A program made the position numbers and the translations under genes. Of a DNA stretch of 64,000 nucleotides, positions 53,798 through 64,000 are shown piece after piece (within the stretch, counting starts at the first letter, position 1; every line of letters begins with the position of its first letter). The notes under the pieces were generated by a model. It ran no database searches, was not told the DNA's origin, and worked only from the letters and a program-made list of their open reading frames with translations. The stretch is from NCBI GenBank assembly GCA_963575645.1, contig OY754464.1, positions 2,480,001 through 2,544,000 on the forward strand, written 5' to 3'. This DNA comes from Xanthostigma xanthostigma (taxonomy: Eukaryota; Arthropoda; Insecta; Raphidioptera; Raphidiidae).

Positions 53798-54198
53798 TGT
53801 GTTTTTTAAAAACTTGTTTTTAAACAGAACTATTCTTTAAGAATTTAACAGAAAAGAAGCCTGAAACACTATTTTGAATAGCTTACTTTCTTATAATTTA
53901 AAAACGATCTGAAATAATAAACATTCGTATTAATAATTTAGTATGAACTTTAATGTTTATAACTGATTAATTAATTTTCTGAATTCTAAAAATACAGTTC
54001 AAATAAAAAACGACGTTGATGGAATATTCAGTACGGAAACGCAGTATATATAAATGAAGAGATTTAAATAATGATTTATGTTTTCTATTTCTGGACGCTT
54101 GCCACAATTTCATCTACAGATGCGCATTTTGCTCATCGATGCACGCGTATTTACCCAGCATAACGCGGGAGCCATTGAGTGCGGTCAAACATTCAAAA
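53798..54198. other. no recognisable feature
   Basis: AT-rich; AACTTGTTTTTAAACAGAAC recalls the words at 19519-19730. The frame 54078-54290 ends inside Family F. Confidence 0.35.
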
Positions 54199-55183
54199 CT
54201 TTTGACGTGATAACGTCTTATAAATTGATGAATCACCAATCTTATAAATTGATAAAACACCGACTGCATGCACGAAAAAGTGTAACGTAACGTTCCTAAC
54301 GCGTAACGTTCCGCCTGACCCTGTGCGTGCTTTTTGCTAATTTCTCGCTCAATTTAAATCAGATCGGTTTGAAACCAGTCTTAAACGAAAGAGGAGAACA
54401 TTTTACATAGATTTCGTATAACAGAATATGCCTAAACAGTTTTTTTTATACAAATTTATATAGATAAATAGCTGTATAAATGCAATGTTGTCTAATGCAT
54501 GACGCGACGCGGTCGGTCGTCTTTGTTTGCCGTACATGGAAATTAGAAGAGAACGGATGTCTTGTCTTAACATGAAAACGGCTGCATTTCTAATGTTTAA
54601 TTCAATTTTTTGACATTAGTATTTTGTGAAATGCAACGCCTTCTAAGTTAAGTAGGTATTGGAATAACTAATTATTATTAGAACATAATACTTTGACTGT
54701 TGCAAACGTCACTTTTGACATTTCTTATCATGCCGACACCAAGGATAAGCGGATTGAAACCAAATTTTGGGAGGATGTTTGATATGCAAATATGAAGTGG
54801 CCTATTGTTTTTGGGGAACATCGGCGCATGCGTAAAAGAATATATCTCTTATAATGATGTTTTATATAATAATAATATAGTTTTTAAAACGGTTTTTACT
54901 CTATCTATTTTTACTAGAAATTTTTGTAAATTTTTTGGGGAAAATCGGCGCATGCGCAAAAGAGATACATGCCATAGTTGTTTTTTATATAATAATAGTG
55001 TACTTTTTATAGTGTTTTATTATTCTACTTAATAAAATTTACCTAAATTTGAAGCGAAAGATGCAATATCATAGATTCGAATTATTATAATTATTATATA
55101 AATTTAGGTTATGTATTACGGAATACGTTATCACGTAAAACTATCGTCCGTAAACCGACTTTACAGACAACCAATTTTTTTTT
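54199..55183 (+). mobile_element. Family F element, copy 3 (chimeric, longest)
   Basis: Same ends as the other copies. The left half matches copy 1 (CTAATTTCTCGCTCAATTT, GACGCGGTCGGTCGTC, AAAACGGCTGCATTTC). The middle includes Family C text twice (CGGCGCATGCGTAAAAG at 54823 and CGGCGCATGCGCAAAAG at 54946). The right end has CGTTATCACGTAAAACTATC. The 985-bp length reflects that extra duplicated C segment. Confidence 0.75.
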
Positions 55184-55560
55184 ACAAAAAAAATTGAACC
55201 TTCTTCTATATTATTCTTTAAAAAGAGAAAAAGAATTTATTTGCAGTGATAATTTTTTAATTCAATTACTTTTAGCTCCAACAAAATTAGGGAAGCAAGA
55301 AATCGATCTCAGTCCCAATCAAGTTTAACACGCCTACTACCTATAATATAATGTAGGTATTGTTGTCCGTATGTTTACAAATTGAAGTACATCTGTACAT
55401 ACCTCAATATCTCGAAATGTAAATACGACAAAAAAGTGAAGCTTTCTTATTCCAAATATTGACAAATAGAAACCCGTTTTAAAAAAACGATTACTTTCAT
55501 GCCTAGGTGCAAGAAAAATATACTTGTGTCAATAGCTTTGTAAAAATTGCGAAATAGTAT
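55184..55560. other. no recognisable feature
   Basis: AT-rich, unassigned. Confidence 0.3.
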
Positions 55561-56035
55561 TGTAACAAAACTGTTCTAGTTCGTGGTGGAAAACATTTAT
55601 TTACAATAGTAAAACTTTAACATTAAAACAAATGAACAAACTCAAAAGTACTTCTCTATAACGTAACAGAAACAAAACAACAATTCTAACTAATAAAATA
55701 AAAGAATAAGTAATGAAGGATACAAAGTCACGATGTACACAAAAACACTATACAACTATATACCTACACAAGATTATTTAACACACCAATGGAGCACACC
55801 AAAATTTATTTAGCACACTTATTTACACACTTCATTTATTTATTTATCTCAGCAGCTGTTCACGGTACTGACTGTCAATTTATATGTCACAACTATTTGT
55901 CGATTGTTAACTCGATGAAGCACAATGTATCACTGACTGCCTACTGAGCTATCCCGTGGTATATATTTGCGCAGGATAGTTCTTTCTTTTTCTTGCATTC
56001 ATTGTTGTTTAGAATTTAGCAATAAAGCCTTTTTT
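55561..56035 (-). mobile_element. LTR copy, same family as 22521-23105, one end unclear
   Basis: TGTAACAAAACTGTTCTAG, TTCGTGGTGGAAAACATTT and AAAAGTACTTCTCTATAACG run parallel to the 22.5-kb LTR for several hundred bp. The far end cannot be placed because the sequence runs into an M2 half copy. Old fossil, no internal region. Confidence 0.6.
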
Positions 56036-56039
56036 ACCT

Positions 56040-56212
56040 ACGCATATTGTTATTGTTTGAACAATCAAGCCAATTGTTGTTCCACAACAATCCGTGTGTC
56101 ATAATTAACAAGCCGATTGTTACCCCATAACAATATGTGTGGATTGTTAGAATGACGAGCCGATTGTTGTCTCACGAAATTCTTTGTGTGGCCTGCTGGT
56201 TAGACTTGAGCG
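56040..56212 (-). mobile_element. MITE family M2, partial copy with repeated unit
   Basis: CGATTGTTGTCTCACGAAAT, then TCTTTGTGTGGCCTGCTGG, matches the right half of 4346-4501. To its left, AAGCCAATTGTTGTTCC, AAGCCGATTGTTACCCC and GAGCCGATTGTTGTCTC show the subterminal word three times. Confidence 0.6.
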
Positions 56213-56974
56213 GCCAATCAGCTGTCAAATTTTAACCTTGAACAAATAGCGCAAGATTTGAAGACTGAATGATGAATAATAATAAATAATTCATTACTAT
56301 ACATTTTGTATGTCACAAAGGTTTAAGAATATCCCATCGGGAAATCTTTAACCGTTTTATAGGCTATGAAAAGTGCAGATAGTATTTGTATAGGTGTTGA
56401 TAAAAGTATAGTACATAATACATATTATAATCGAAAGTTCCAGTTTTGCAAAAAATGCTTTTATTTGAAGTTTATTGTACAAAATATTGTACGAGAAAAT
56501 AAAAAGCATAAAATTCTGTTGTAAGTATATTTTTTTTTAAATATAGGAAGCATTACAAGTTTGTGAAGGTGATAAATAACGTTTAATGCATCACGAAAAC
56601 AATTTCGTGCTTTATAAGTTAAGAATGATTCAGGGATAGATAAATCATATAACATCGTACAGCAATTTCCTCTAACCATAAGCAATTTCACTTTTATTTT
56701 TGTTAGCAAAGTTATTACATCCGCCAGGGAGCCAAGTCTTATATAAAACACCGATCCAGTATCTGCGAAATTTCTGCCATTAACTCAAATACATTAAATA
56801 TGAGTGCTGTTCAAGTTGGAAGCTGATCAAAATTCAATTACATGTCCACTTTAATAGTACTAGCAGTAGCCGCTACCGAGATGTAACATAATACAGTCTT
56901 GCCTCACGGGTCTGTACCCCGCTCAGGCGCTCAGTAACGACAACCGTATTGCAGTACCGCTTTAGAGGCGGCCT
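56213..56974. other. no recognisable feature
   Basis: The 96-codon minus frame 56751-56461 has no family signature. Confidence 0.35.
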
Positions 56975-57354
56975 TTAGTATAGGCTGTATGCACGAAGCC
57001 TACTAGCGCCGCTAGTGGGTAATAGAGAATTATTGAACTCACTTTTTATGGAAATCGCGACATGTTTCTAAGGTGATAAGTCAAAAACTTTAGTTGGCCA
57101 TGATGTGTCAAAAAAAATGTAATAAGAAAAAACTGATGTTAATTTGTTTACAGTGACAGCGGAATGTCAAATTTGGGCGCCAATGGTCTTTATTTTACCT
57201 TAATCGGATTTTTCCCTTTACTTGTTCTATAAGACTTTGCTTCTTGCCAAATTTCATGATTCTAGGTCAACGGGAAGTTCTAAAAATCTTGACAGACGGA
57301 CAGACAACAAAGTAATCCAATGATTCTTTTTGAGGTACGGAGCCCTAAAATTTT
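56975..57354 (+). repeat. dispersed Family G, longer copy
   Basis: TATAGGCTGTATGCACGAAG, CTAGCGCCGCTAGTGGG, GGCCATGATGTGTCAAAA and GGCGCCAATGGTC match 24150-24455 inverted. It ends TTTTTGAGGTACGGAGCCC, then TAAAA, the wording of many insect repeat 3' ends, which suggests a retroposon. No coding. Confidence 0.65.
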
Positions 57355-58450
57355 CGCGTGACATTAATTATGGACTACCCAATCATATCTCATCTAAAAA
57401 ACGGAAATAAAAAAATGTTTCATTGGAAACTCAAAGTTATTCCGTTTAATTAGACAAAAAGCTGCAGCAAACAGAAAAATAGTTGCTGCAATTAGTGATG
57501 TGTTCACATCCTGACTAGAAAACACGACAGCACGGCCAAATGAACAAATCGATTTATCTCTTTCATTACAAAAACGAACTGTGCACTGTGTGTGCTTTTG
57601 AACTATTTATATACCTACGTGTTCTTTGTGAACTGTTTAATTAAAGTAAACAATAATAAATTGAACTATTCGAAAACAAACTTTCTTTTTTAATAAATGG
57701 CACGGGTCGACCGCAAAGACACTTTTTCGCAAACTGCATCGACTGCGAATTTTTAGTTCATTTATAAACTTTTTATTCTGCATTTTTCCGTAATTAATCA
57801 AATGACTGCACATTACAGAGACGTATCGATATTCATTGTAAACTCTATATTATAGCGAAATTCTATCGAAAAACCTTTTATTCAACTCATGCGCGCTATT
57901 CATGTTTTATCATGCCTAAAAACCGAACCCTAAATAGCCATTTACCGACTGGTGACAATTACTTGTCATAACTCAATGAAGATTCCTACTAGCTCGGCCA
58001 TTGTGGAGTAATGAAAATAAACGTAACTATTTTCTGAGTCGTAACGAAATAGTCGGTAACAACAACTCCGTTGTTACCCATTGAGACTAAAATTGAGAGG
58101 CCGAATGTTTTCGACATGGAGTTTATTCATAACCGGCTAACCTCAAACCAAAACATTGAATCGTGCTGTTTGGTGCTGTTAGTATTGACAGTTTTTTTTA
58201 TAAAGAAATAAATAGATATTTTACAACATCTGATTAATAACAATAAATAAAACATGAATAACGCGCAATTGTTGAATAAAATTATAGGCGTAACTTGTAG
58301 GCTAAGACTCGCGCTGACACGCCATGAATGACTTAGACTACTAGTTACGCCAATAAATATTTTTTTATTATTTTAATACAACACGCTCATCAGCTAAGGC
58401 TATTTGCGTGGAGATATCGTTCAGGTAAGTTTATTATTATAGGTAAGATT
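57355..58450. other. no recognisable feature
   Basis: About 1.1 kb of unassigned AT-rich DNA without frames above 60 codons. It may be unique sequence. Confidence 0.4.
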
Positions 58451-59027
58451 ATATACAGTATGTAAACGCGTATAAGGTGCACATAGGGAAATTAGCATTG
58501 GGAAAAAATACTTGGATCAGAGTTAGCCATGACTGCATTAATTGTTATTTCTATTGAATTATCGTGGTAATCATGAGGATTTCTATTTTATTTCGATTTA
58601 TTTTTATTTTACTTGGCTTTTTTAATAATAAAAAGCTCTTATAAATCATTATTTTAATTTTTTGTACAAAAATAAAACAAAACAACAACTTTATCTGTTT
58701 GGAAACATTTCATTCAAAAATTGTCTGACTGGTATGACATATGCGCGTTGGTAAATCAGTGACCCAATGTCTTTAGGTTCAACATGAATAGGCGGAGATA
58801 TTTGACTATATTTAAGTATTTTTGGGAATTTAATGTCCCATTAATAAAAAAAGTCCGATTATGTTGTAATAATTTGAATATTTTCTTCGGTAGTATACAC
58901 ATTCATTTTGCAAAAGAAAATTATCTTTCAAATTGAAAAACAAGATTTCAAGGCTCACTCTGATCCAGTCATTTTTTCCCAATGTTAATTTCCCTATGTG
59001 CACCTTACATGTTTACATACTGTATAT
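58451..59027. mobile_element. TIR element T1, complete copy
   Basis: TIRs of about 70 bp: ATATACAGTATGTAAAC and GTTTACATACTGTATAT at the tips, then AAGGTGCACATAGGGAAATT and AATTTCCCTATGTGCACCTT. The interior of 430 bp is AT-rich, non-coding, and nearly the same as copy 1 at 828-1345. The outer TA suggests a Tc1/mariner-type MITE. Confidence 0.85.
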
Positions 59028-59736
59028 CGAACAGGTACACATCACTTTGTATATATTTAATTTTATTTATTTATTTATTTATTTTATTGAAAAACTTCTA
59101 AAAACTTAGAAATTGTTTGGTTTATGTTGTTAGCCATATATTGAATAGCGTACCTATTTAACAATCACTCTCAATAGCGAAACAATACATCATTATCCAA
59201 CAAAGAGATTCTTAGAAATGTGTTCATTTGTTTGTTGTAAATAAAATGTAAAAAACAACAAACAAAGTTAACAGATTATAATTTTGTTAGTAAATTTTAC
59301 TCAAAATTAAAATCACTTATTCGTAAAATTATATTGTTTTCGTTTACTTTTCCTTTAACGAGAACTCTTCATAAGGCAATAAAATACCCGGGCCCTTCAA
59401 TTTCGCTACAGAGTTTACACTGTATTAGAGGCGTTTTCTAGAATATTTGACTTGAGAATAATCGTAAGGATGCTATTCGAATGATTTTTATAATCGAATA
59501 ATTTATTCGAAATGATTCCATCGCATGATGTATAATAACAGTAGATGTGTTGGTAGTTGGTACTATCATGTATGCAGTGCCAGTATGAATGGCTTCAACT
59601 CTCGAATGAATTTTGCTCTCGGTTTCGATTGTCAGTCTTGAGAGAAAGGGAGAGACAAAGAAATACTTACATAATTTTTCCCGATTATTGGGATTCGACA
59701 TGAAACTATACGACATCTGGTGACAGAAATTTCAAC
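59028..59736. other. unassigned, with (ATTT)n microsatellite
   Basis: TTTATTTATTTATTTATT at about 59065-59086. The minus frame 59716-59438 has no signature. Confidence 0.4.
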
Positions 59737-59821
59737 CATAAGCACATTACATTTTGCATGGTGTTAGTATTACCATAGGATATGGTAATACTAACACCAT
59801 GCAAAATGTAATGTGCTTATG
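59737..59821. repeat. perfect 41-bp hairpin, 3-bp loop
   Basis: Arms 59737-59777 and 59781-59821 match at all 41 positions around GGA. The left arm begins CATAAGCACATTACATTTTG. No other copy in the window. Confidence 0.95.
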
Positions 59822-60129
59822 AAAAATGACGGATTCGACATTACGTTTGGTCGAAACTCAAAACGTTATCTCAAAACGTTAGGAATGTGTCTTTTGATCA
59901 CACGATAAGATTTTCTGTAATTATACAAGAGATATAATATGCCAGGCCTCGTGGTACTTCAATTTGTCATGAAACCTCAATTACAGCAGTGTTCAAAACA
60001 AGACCGATACTATCTAGTACCAGCTAACTTATAATAAAAAAAAAACAATTATTGTTTTCATACAGTTAACGCAATCACATAGCGTGTGAGGTATAAACGT
60101 CATTATTTTTTCGTCCTACCCTCTCTAAT
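59822..60129. other. no recognisable feature
   Basis: Unassigned; contains CAAAACGTTATCTCAAAACG near 59857. Confidence 0.3.
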
Positions 60130-60420
60130 AGGTATATAGCTGCTTTCCATGATATAACCCATTACACACGAGTGCAGGAAAGTAAAATTAAATATTAATT
60201 TATGTTCGTGTTTATGCTGCGTGCGCGAGAACCAAACATAAACGGACATTCTATAAGAAGCGAAGTTTGCTACACAAATGAAATGTCAAAAGTTTTAAAA
60301 ACTATATTATAGTGAAAATGAAGACAAAAGCAGCAATTTTATAGGGAATATAACAAAAAAAACACCATATGATATTCTGACTCGTGTGACTGTTAAAACT
60401 CGCTAGCGCTCGTTTGAACA
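60130..60420 (+). repeat. Family I, copy 3
   Basis: AGCTGCTTTCCATGATATAAC, CCATTACACACGAGTGCAGG, GAAAATGAAGACAAAAGC and CTAGCGCTCGTTTGAACATA match 27370-27632 in order. Confidence 0.55.
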
Positions 60421-60677
60421 TATCACTACTCGTCTGTAATAAACTTCTTTACGCCACTAAATATACAGCTACTACACGAATCAATATCGCGTCATGTAAT
60501 GTTATTATTTATTCAGCAATTCAAAAGTATAAAACTTCAAAGCCAAACAATTTCGGTAACATCTCTTTATAGTTTATTATATAGAACGTAAACTAAAAAG
60601 GGTGCTACATCGCGAAGAATTTATTATTTTATTCAAGTGTCTACTAAATTTTGAGATCGTATTTTTCATTGTCTTAT
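60421..60677. other. no recognisable feature
   Basis: AT-rich spacer. Confidence 0.3.
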
Positions 60678-60964
60678 AGCCCAAGGGCGTAGATTGGGGA
60701 CGGGGAACGGTAAAGGGGGTAATTTGCTCCAGGATCATATAATAATAAAAAAATAAAACTGTAAATAATATATGAATACCTGGCTAAAAAATAAAATTTA
60801 GAAAAACTTTTTGAATAGGAATTTGTAAAATTAGTTTGGGTATTAATATTTTGCGTGACACGTTCTATCGTGAGTATTCTTGTGTGATATTAATAAAACT
60901 TAACAAAAATATTGATTTTTTTTTGCTTTAACCCCCCCCCCCCCAATAATTACGCCGTTGGCTG
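60678..60964. mobile_element. short TIR element with C/G-run ends
   Basis: AGCCCAAGGGCGTAGATTGG faces CCAATAATTACGCCGTTGGC as an imperfect inverted repeat, with a run of 14 C at 60932-60945 just inside the right end. The 152-codon minus frame 61358-60900 overlaps it and is Phe, Leu and Asn rich with a Gly run from the C tract; not a gene. Confidence 0.55.
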
Positions 60965-62451
60965 ACCACAAAATGAAAATGCGATGAAAACTGGAACATG
61001 AAATATAGTCATTTTTTGTTGGAATAAATCTATTATTATTATTATTATTTACATTTCGTACGCCATATTGGAGCCGCCATCTTGATTTTTTGGTACACAA
61101 AAACCCGCTAAAATGTATAGTCATCGAAACTACACGTGTTCGCAAAATTTCAACACAATACAATCGGATAACCGAAAGTGCTTCAAAATCAAATTGCAAG
61201 ATTTCTTCTAGCAAAAAAAAAAAACAGACAGACATACAAAGCAAGTTAACTAAAAGTTTATAAAACACGGTGATGACACATCTCAATATGCAAAAAAATT
61301 CAATAAAAAAAATTTCGAAAAAAAAAACAGCTTGTGTTATAATTTTATTGATACTCACTTTATGGTAATTAAATATTCCGTTTTTATTTCATATTTGTCG
61401 ACAATTAAAAAACTAACACATTTTTTAGTATACACGATAATTATTTCAACACCAATAAAAACAGTCCACTTTATAGTAAAATAAAACTTATTGCGTATAA
61501 ATTTAAATAACAATAACGATGTGAGTTGTTGAGCGTCTATATTTCACAATGTCCGCCATCAATAATAATAATCGTTAATGGTTTTTTTTTTATCTCACGT
61601 TGTTTAAGTTCAGTTAGGTTATAAAATCTGTTCAATTCATAAAAACGAACATTACTTGCACCGGTGTTTTTTCGCAGTGTATTTCGTTTTTCCTTGTGTT
61701 AATTCAAAAAGAAAATCTCCAAGATTGCAACATGTTGTCGGTAAAAGATCGCGTTCCCAACTACGTTCTAAATATCGGTAAAACAGAACGCAAACCTAAT
61801 TAGTTTCTTTGTTCATAGACGAAAAAATGTGATAGAATACATTTACCTAAGACGCGAACGCTGTGTAATGTATTCCATCTCATTCTTTCGCACGTTAAAT
61901 CCTCCAGATATATATGTTTGTCTCTTTTGAAGCGGGCGAGCGTAACGTCACACTTGAAGCGGTGGAGCGTAACGCTTCACCAATTGATTTTACTACTCAT
62001 AAAATTTCCGTACCGGGCCTTATAGCTCAAAATCGTTTCTTAAGGAGTAAACTCCAAAAATATTAAGAGCTCTATTTTATTAATGACGCGTGGCGACTCT
62101 AGAAAATATACTTTTTGGTTAAAGCTTACAGTGTTTATTTGGGACGAAAAGTAAATAAATAAATATAAAATGGGCTTCTATTAAGTCAGCGTTATTTTTT
62201 GCCAAAAATCCCTCGAGCGTCGACAAACATACCGCATATTTACACAATGCGAGATTTAAAATCAAAACTGGCATTCTACCAAGTGTACAAATTATTCTAT
62301 GATTTAGTAATAAGTTATGTACACAAAAATACATGCATTATATATTTATATACCTACAATATAATATCTTCGACTACCGTTCAACTGTTTAACATGTGTT
62401 CATAACAGAGTACCTACAGAGCAATATTTAAATTTTTTCATTGATAATTCA
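60965..62451. other. unassigned, about 1.5 kb
   Basis: Simple TTA repeat at 61030-61047 and CCATATTGGAGCCGCCATCTTG at 61071. From 61920 to 61985 GAAGCGGGCGAGCGTAACG and GAAGCGGTGGAGCGTAACG form a short direct repeat. No credible exon. Confidence 0.4.
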
Positions 62452-62965
62452 CAGCCTTGAGATAATAACAAGTAGCACTGCTTTTCGACGCTTTTTTTAG
62501 GGTTCCGTAGCCAAATGGCAAAAAACGAAACCGTTATAAATTCGCCACGTCTGTATATTTACTAACTTTTATATTGCTAGTGGCTGTAAGTGGAAACGTG
62601 GCCCATGAAGTGAGACAGCAAATTACTGTTTTCTAACTCTTTCTTTTTACTTGACCCGTTGTGCGCAAGTGTCGCGTCTGTAGTGGGGCAATCAGTAAGT
62701 GGAATAGAGCAAGTCACCTCCCTTTCTCAGCTTAGTTCCATGTGCAAACTGACGCGCATCCATTCACGGACATGCGCATGAGACTCAGAGTATAATAAGT
62801 GAGACAGACGTATAAATGTCTGCACCGTAGTGTTTAAGTCTTTCTCCCGATCTTTGTTAGCAATATAGAGGGTATTAAATATATAGTCACAGCGTTAGAG
62901 CTGCGCCATCTTTTAATCGATTCGGATGAAATTTTACAGGCAGGTGTCTTATGTGAATCGCTATA
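62452..62965 (+). repeat. Family H, copy 3
   Basis: Blocks in order: CAGCCTTGAGATAATAAC, AGGGTTCCGTAGCCAAATGG, GGAAACGTGGCCCATGAAG, ATTCACGGACATGCGCATG, CTTTCTCCCGATCTTTG and GATTCGGATGAAATTTTACAG. The last two blocks come first in the 6-kb copy. Confidence 0.7.
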
Positions 62966-62985
62966 CAATTGTGTAATGAAATTAC

Positions 62986-63594
62986 AAAAAAATTGGTTGT
63001 CTGTAAAGTCGGTTTACGGACGATAGTTTTACGTGATAACGTATTCTGTAATACATAACCTAAATTTATATAATAATTATAATAATTCGAATCTATGATA
63101 TTGCATCCTTCGCTTCAAATTTAGGTTAATTTTATTTATTTAAATTACTCACCATATAATATAATTGTTTTTTTTAACTTTCTTTCTTTCGTATTTATTT
63201 TAAGTCTCAAAGATTAGCTGTCATAATATTTATAAAACAATTGTTTCACTGTTTATATAAAATTCCAAAACCTACTTACAATATTTAAGTATTTTCATAC
63301 GTCAAAAAATTGATTTTTATAATGATAAAATTTGTAAGAAAACGATTTTTTCGAGAGATGAGACCTAGCTAAAACGATTTTTTGCCCCCCAAAATCCCTT
63401 TTCAGTAAATTTCATCCAAATCGTTAGGGCCGTTTTCGAGAAAAGCACGCACAGGGTCAGGCGGAACGTTACGAACGTTAGGAACGTTACGACCGTTAGG
63501 AACGTTACACTTTTTCGTGCATGCAGCCGGTGTTTTATCAATTTATAAGATTGGTGATTCATCAATTTATAAGACGTTATCACGTCAAAAAAAA
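62986..63594 (-). mobile_element. Family F element, copy 4 (inverted)
   Basis: The reverse complement of the 49156-49736 subtype: AATTGGTTGTCTGTAAAGTC, GATAGTTTTACGTGATAACG, CGAGAGATGAGACC, AACGTTAGGAACGTTACG and ATAAGACGTTATCACGTC followed by an A run. The minus frame 63733-63365 is the translation of this end, including the repeated Val-Thr-Phe from the AACGTT words. Confidence 0.78.
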
Positions 63595-63904
63595 ATAGGG
63601 GTAGGTTTCCATAGAACTGAGGGATGAAATTTTGTATTTTCACGCACCCCATTGCATGGGGGGTATCGATGGTGAGGTCTTTAAAAAAACAATAAAAAAT
63701 CTTAAGTGATTTTTTTTTTAAATTAAGACTCAAACGACTATGTTTATATAAAATATTTATAAAAATTATTGTATTGTAGTGGGTTCGTGATACGTGTGCA
63801 AAATTTTAAATTATTTAAACGTCTGGAAGTGAGTGAAAATTAAAATTAAAAGATTCAATTAGATAGATACATACAAACATTGCATACAGGGCACAGGCGA
63901 AGTT
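63595..63904. other. no recognisable feature
   Basis: Unassigned short stretch. Confidence 0.3.
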
Positions 63905-64000
63905 AAGATCGCTGCACACGAGGCTGGAAACACTGTTTAGACTTCTGCTGGCCGACAGGCTGAGTACGAGGCTGGAAATGACGTCACTACAGGCTCGCCT
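63905..64000 (+). mobile_element. family M3 copy, cut by window end
   Basis: AAGATCGCTGCACACGAGG, GACTTCTGCTGGCCGACAGG and GACGTCACTACAGGCTCGCC match the first 100 bp of 43331-43773. Confidence 0.75.

Noticed and set aside
60900-61358. 152-codon minus-strand membrane-like protein
   Set aside because: Phe/Leu content comes from T-rich DNA, the Gly run from a C homopolymer and the Asn run from a TTA microsatellite.
63365-63733. 122-codon minus-strand frame
   Set aside because: It is the translation of the Family F end; the same peptide stretch appears in the frame at 54078-54290, which is another F copy.

Overview
This is an AT-rich stretch of animal nuclear DNA, most probably from an insect. 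The signs are mariner-like, hAT-like and Helitron elements, solo long terminal repeats, LINE fragments and a tRNA-derived SINE, with no bacterial gene layout anywhere. I found no convincing exon of a host protein-coding gene. Almost every open frame longer than 60 codons is either a chance frame in AT-rich DNA or the translation of a repeat. The only recognisable protein remains are a deleted mariner transposase (8557-9265) and the C-terminal ends of two LINE reverse-transcriptase proteins (20290-19826 and 39910-39683, minus strand). The only structural-RNA-like sequence outside the SINEs is a decayed tRNA-Ile (17385-17458).

Layout. 0-6.5 kb: a Helitron split by a terminal-inverted-repeat (TIR) element, a short tandem repeat, a MITE with an internal duplication and several foldback elements. 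7.36-9.41 kb: a long-TIR element holding a Helitron in its middle and a mariner in its right arm. 9.4-20.3 kb: MITEs, a Helitron, an 83-bp tandem array, a large palindromic element and a LINE 3' end. 21-30.5 kb: hAT-like ends around a solo LTR, a second solo LTR, Helitron pieces and a SINE. 30.5-43.8 kb: more SINE, Helitron and hAT copies, including a hAT-size element with an exact 8-bp target duplication (41933-42904). 45-52.8 kb: a cluster of large foldback elements, one with a retroposed insert and one about 2.5 kb long with two nested inserts. 53-64 kb: solo LTRs, a Family F element, a complete TIR element, a perfect hairpin, and a final element cut by the window edge.

Most families occur two to four times in the window, which is how their boundaries were set. 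I gave them working names: Helitron families 1-3, M1-M3, T1, C, F, G, H, I, K and N. Nothing here forms a pathway. The interest lies in insertion order, in three perfect hairpins (48.4, 59.7 and 36.8 kb), and in Family F, which lies between T tracts in all four copies and which I cannot assign to a known class. All repeat relations were found by eye, so boundaries are approximate unless a target duplication is named.
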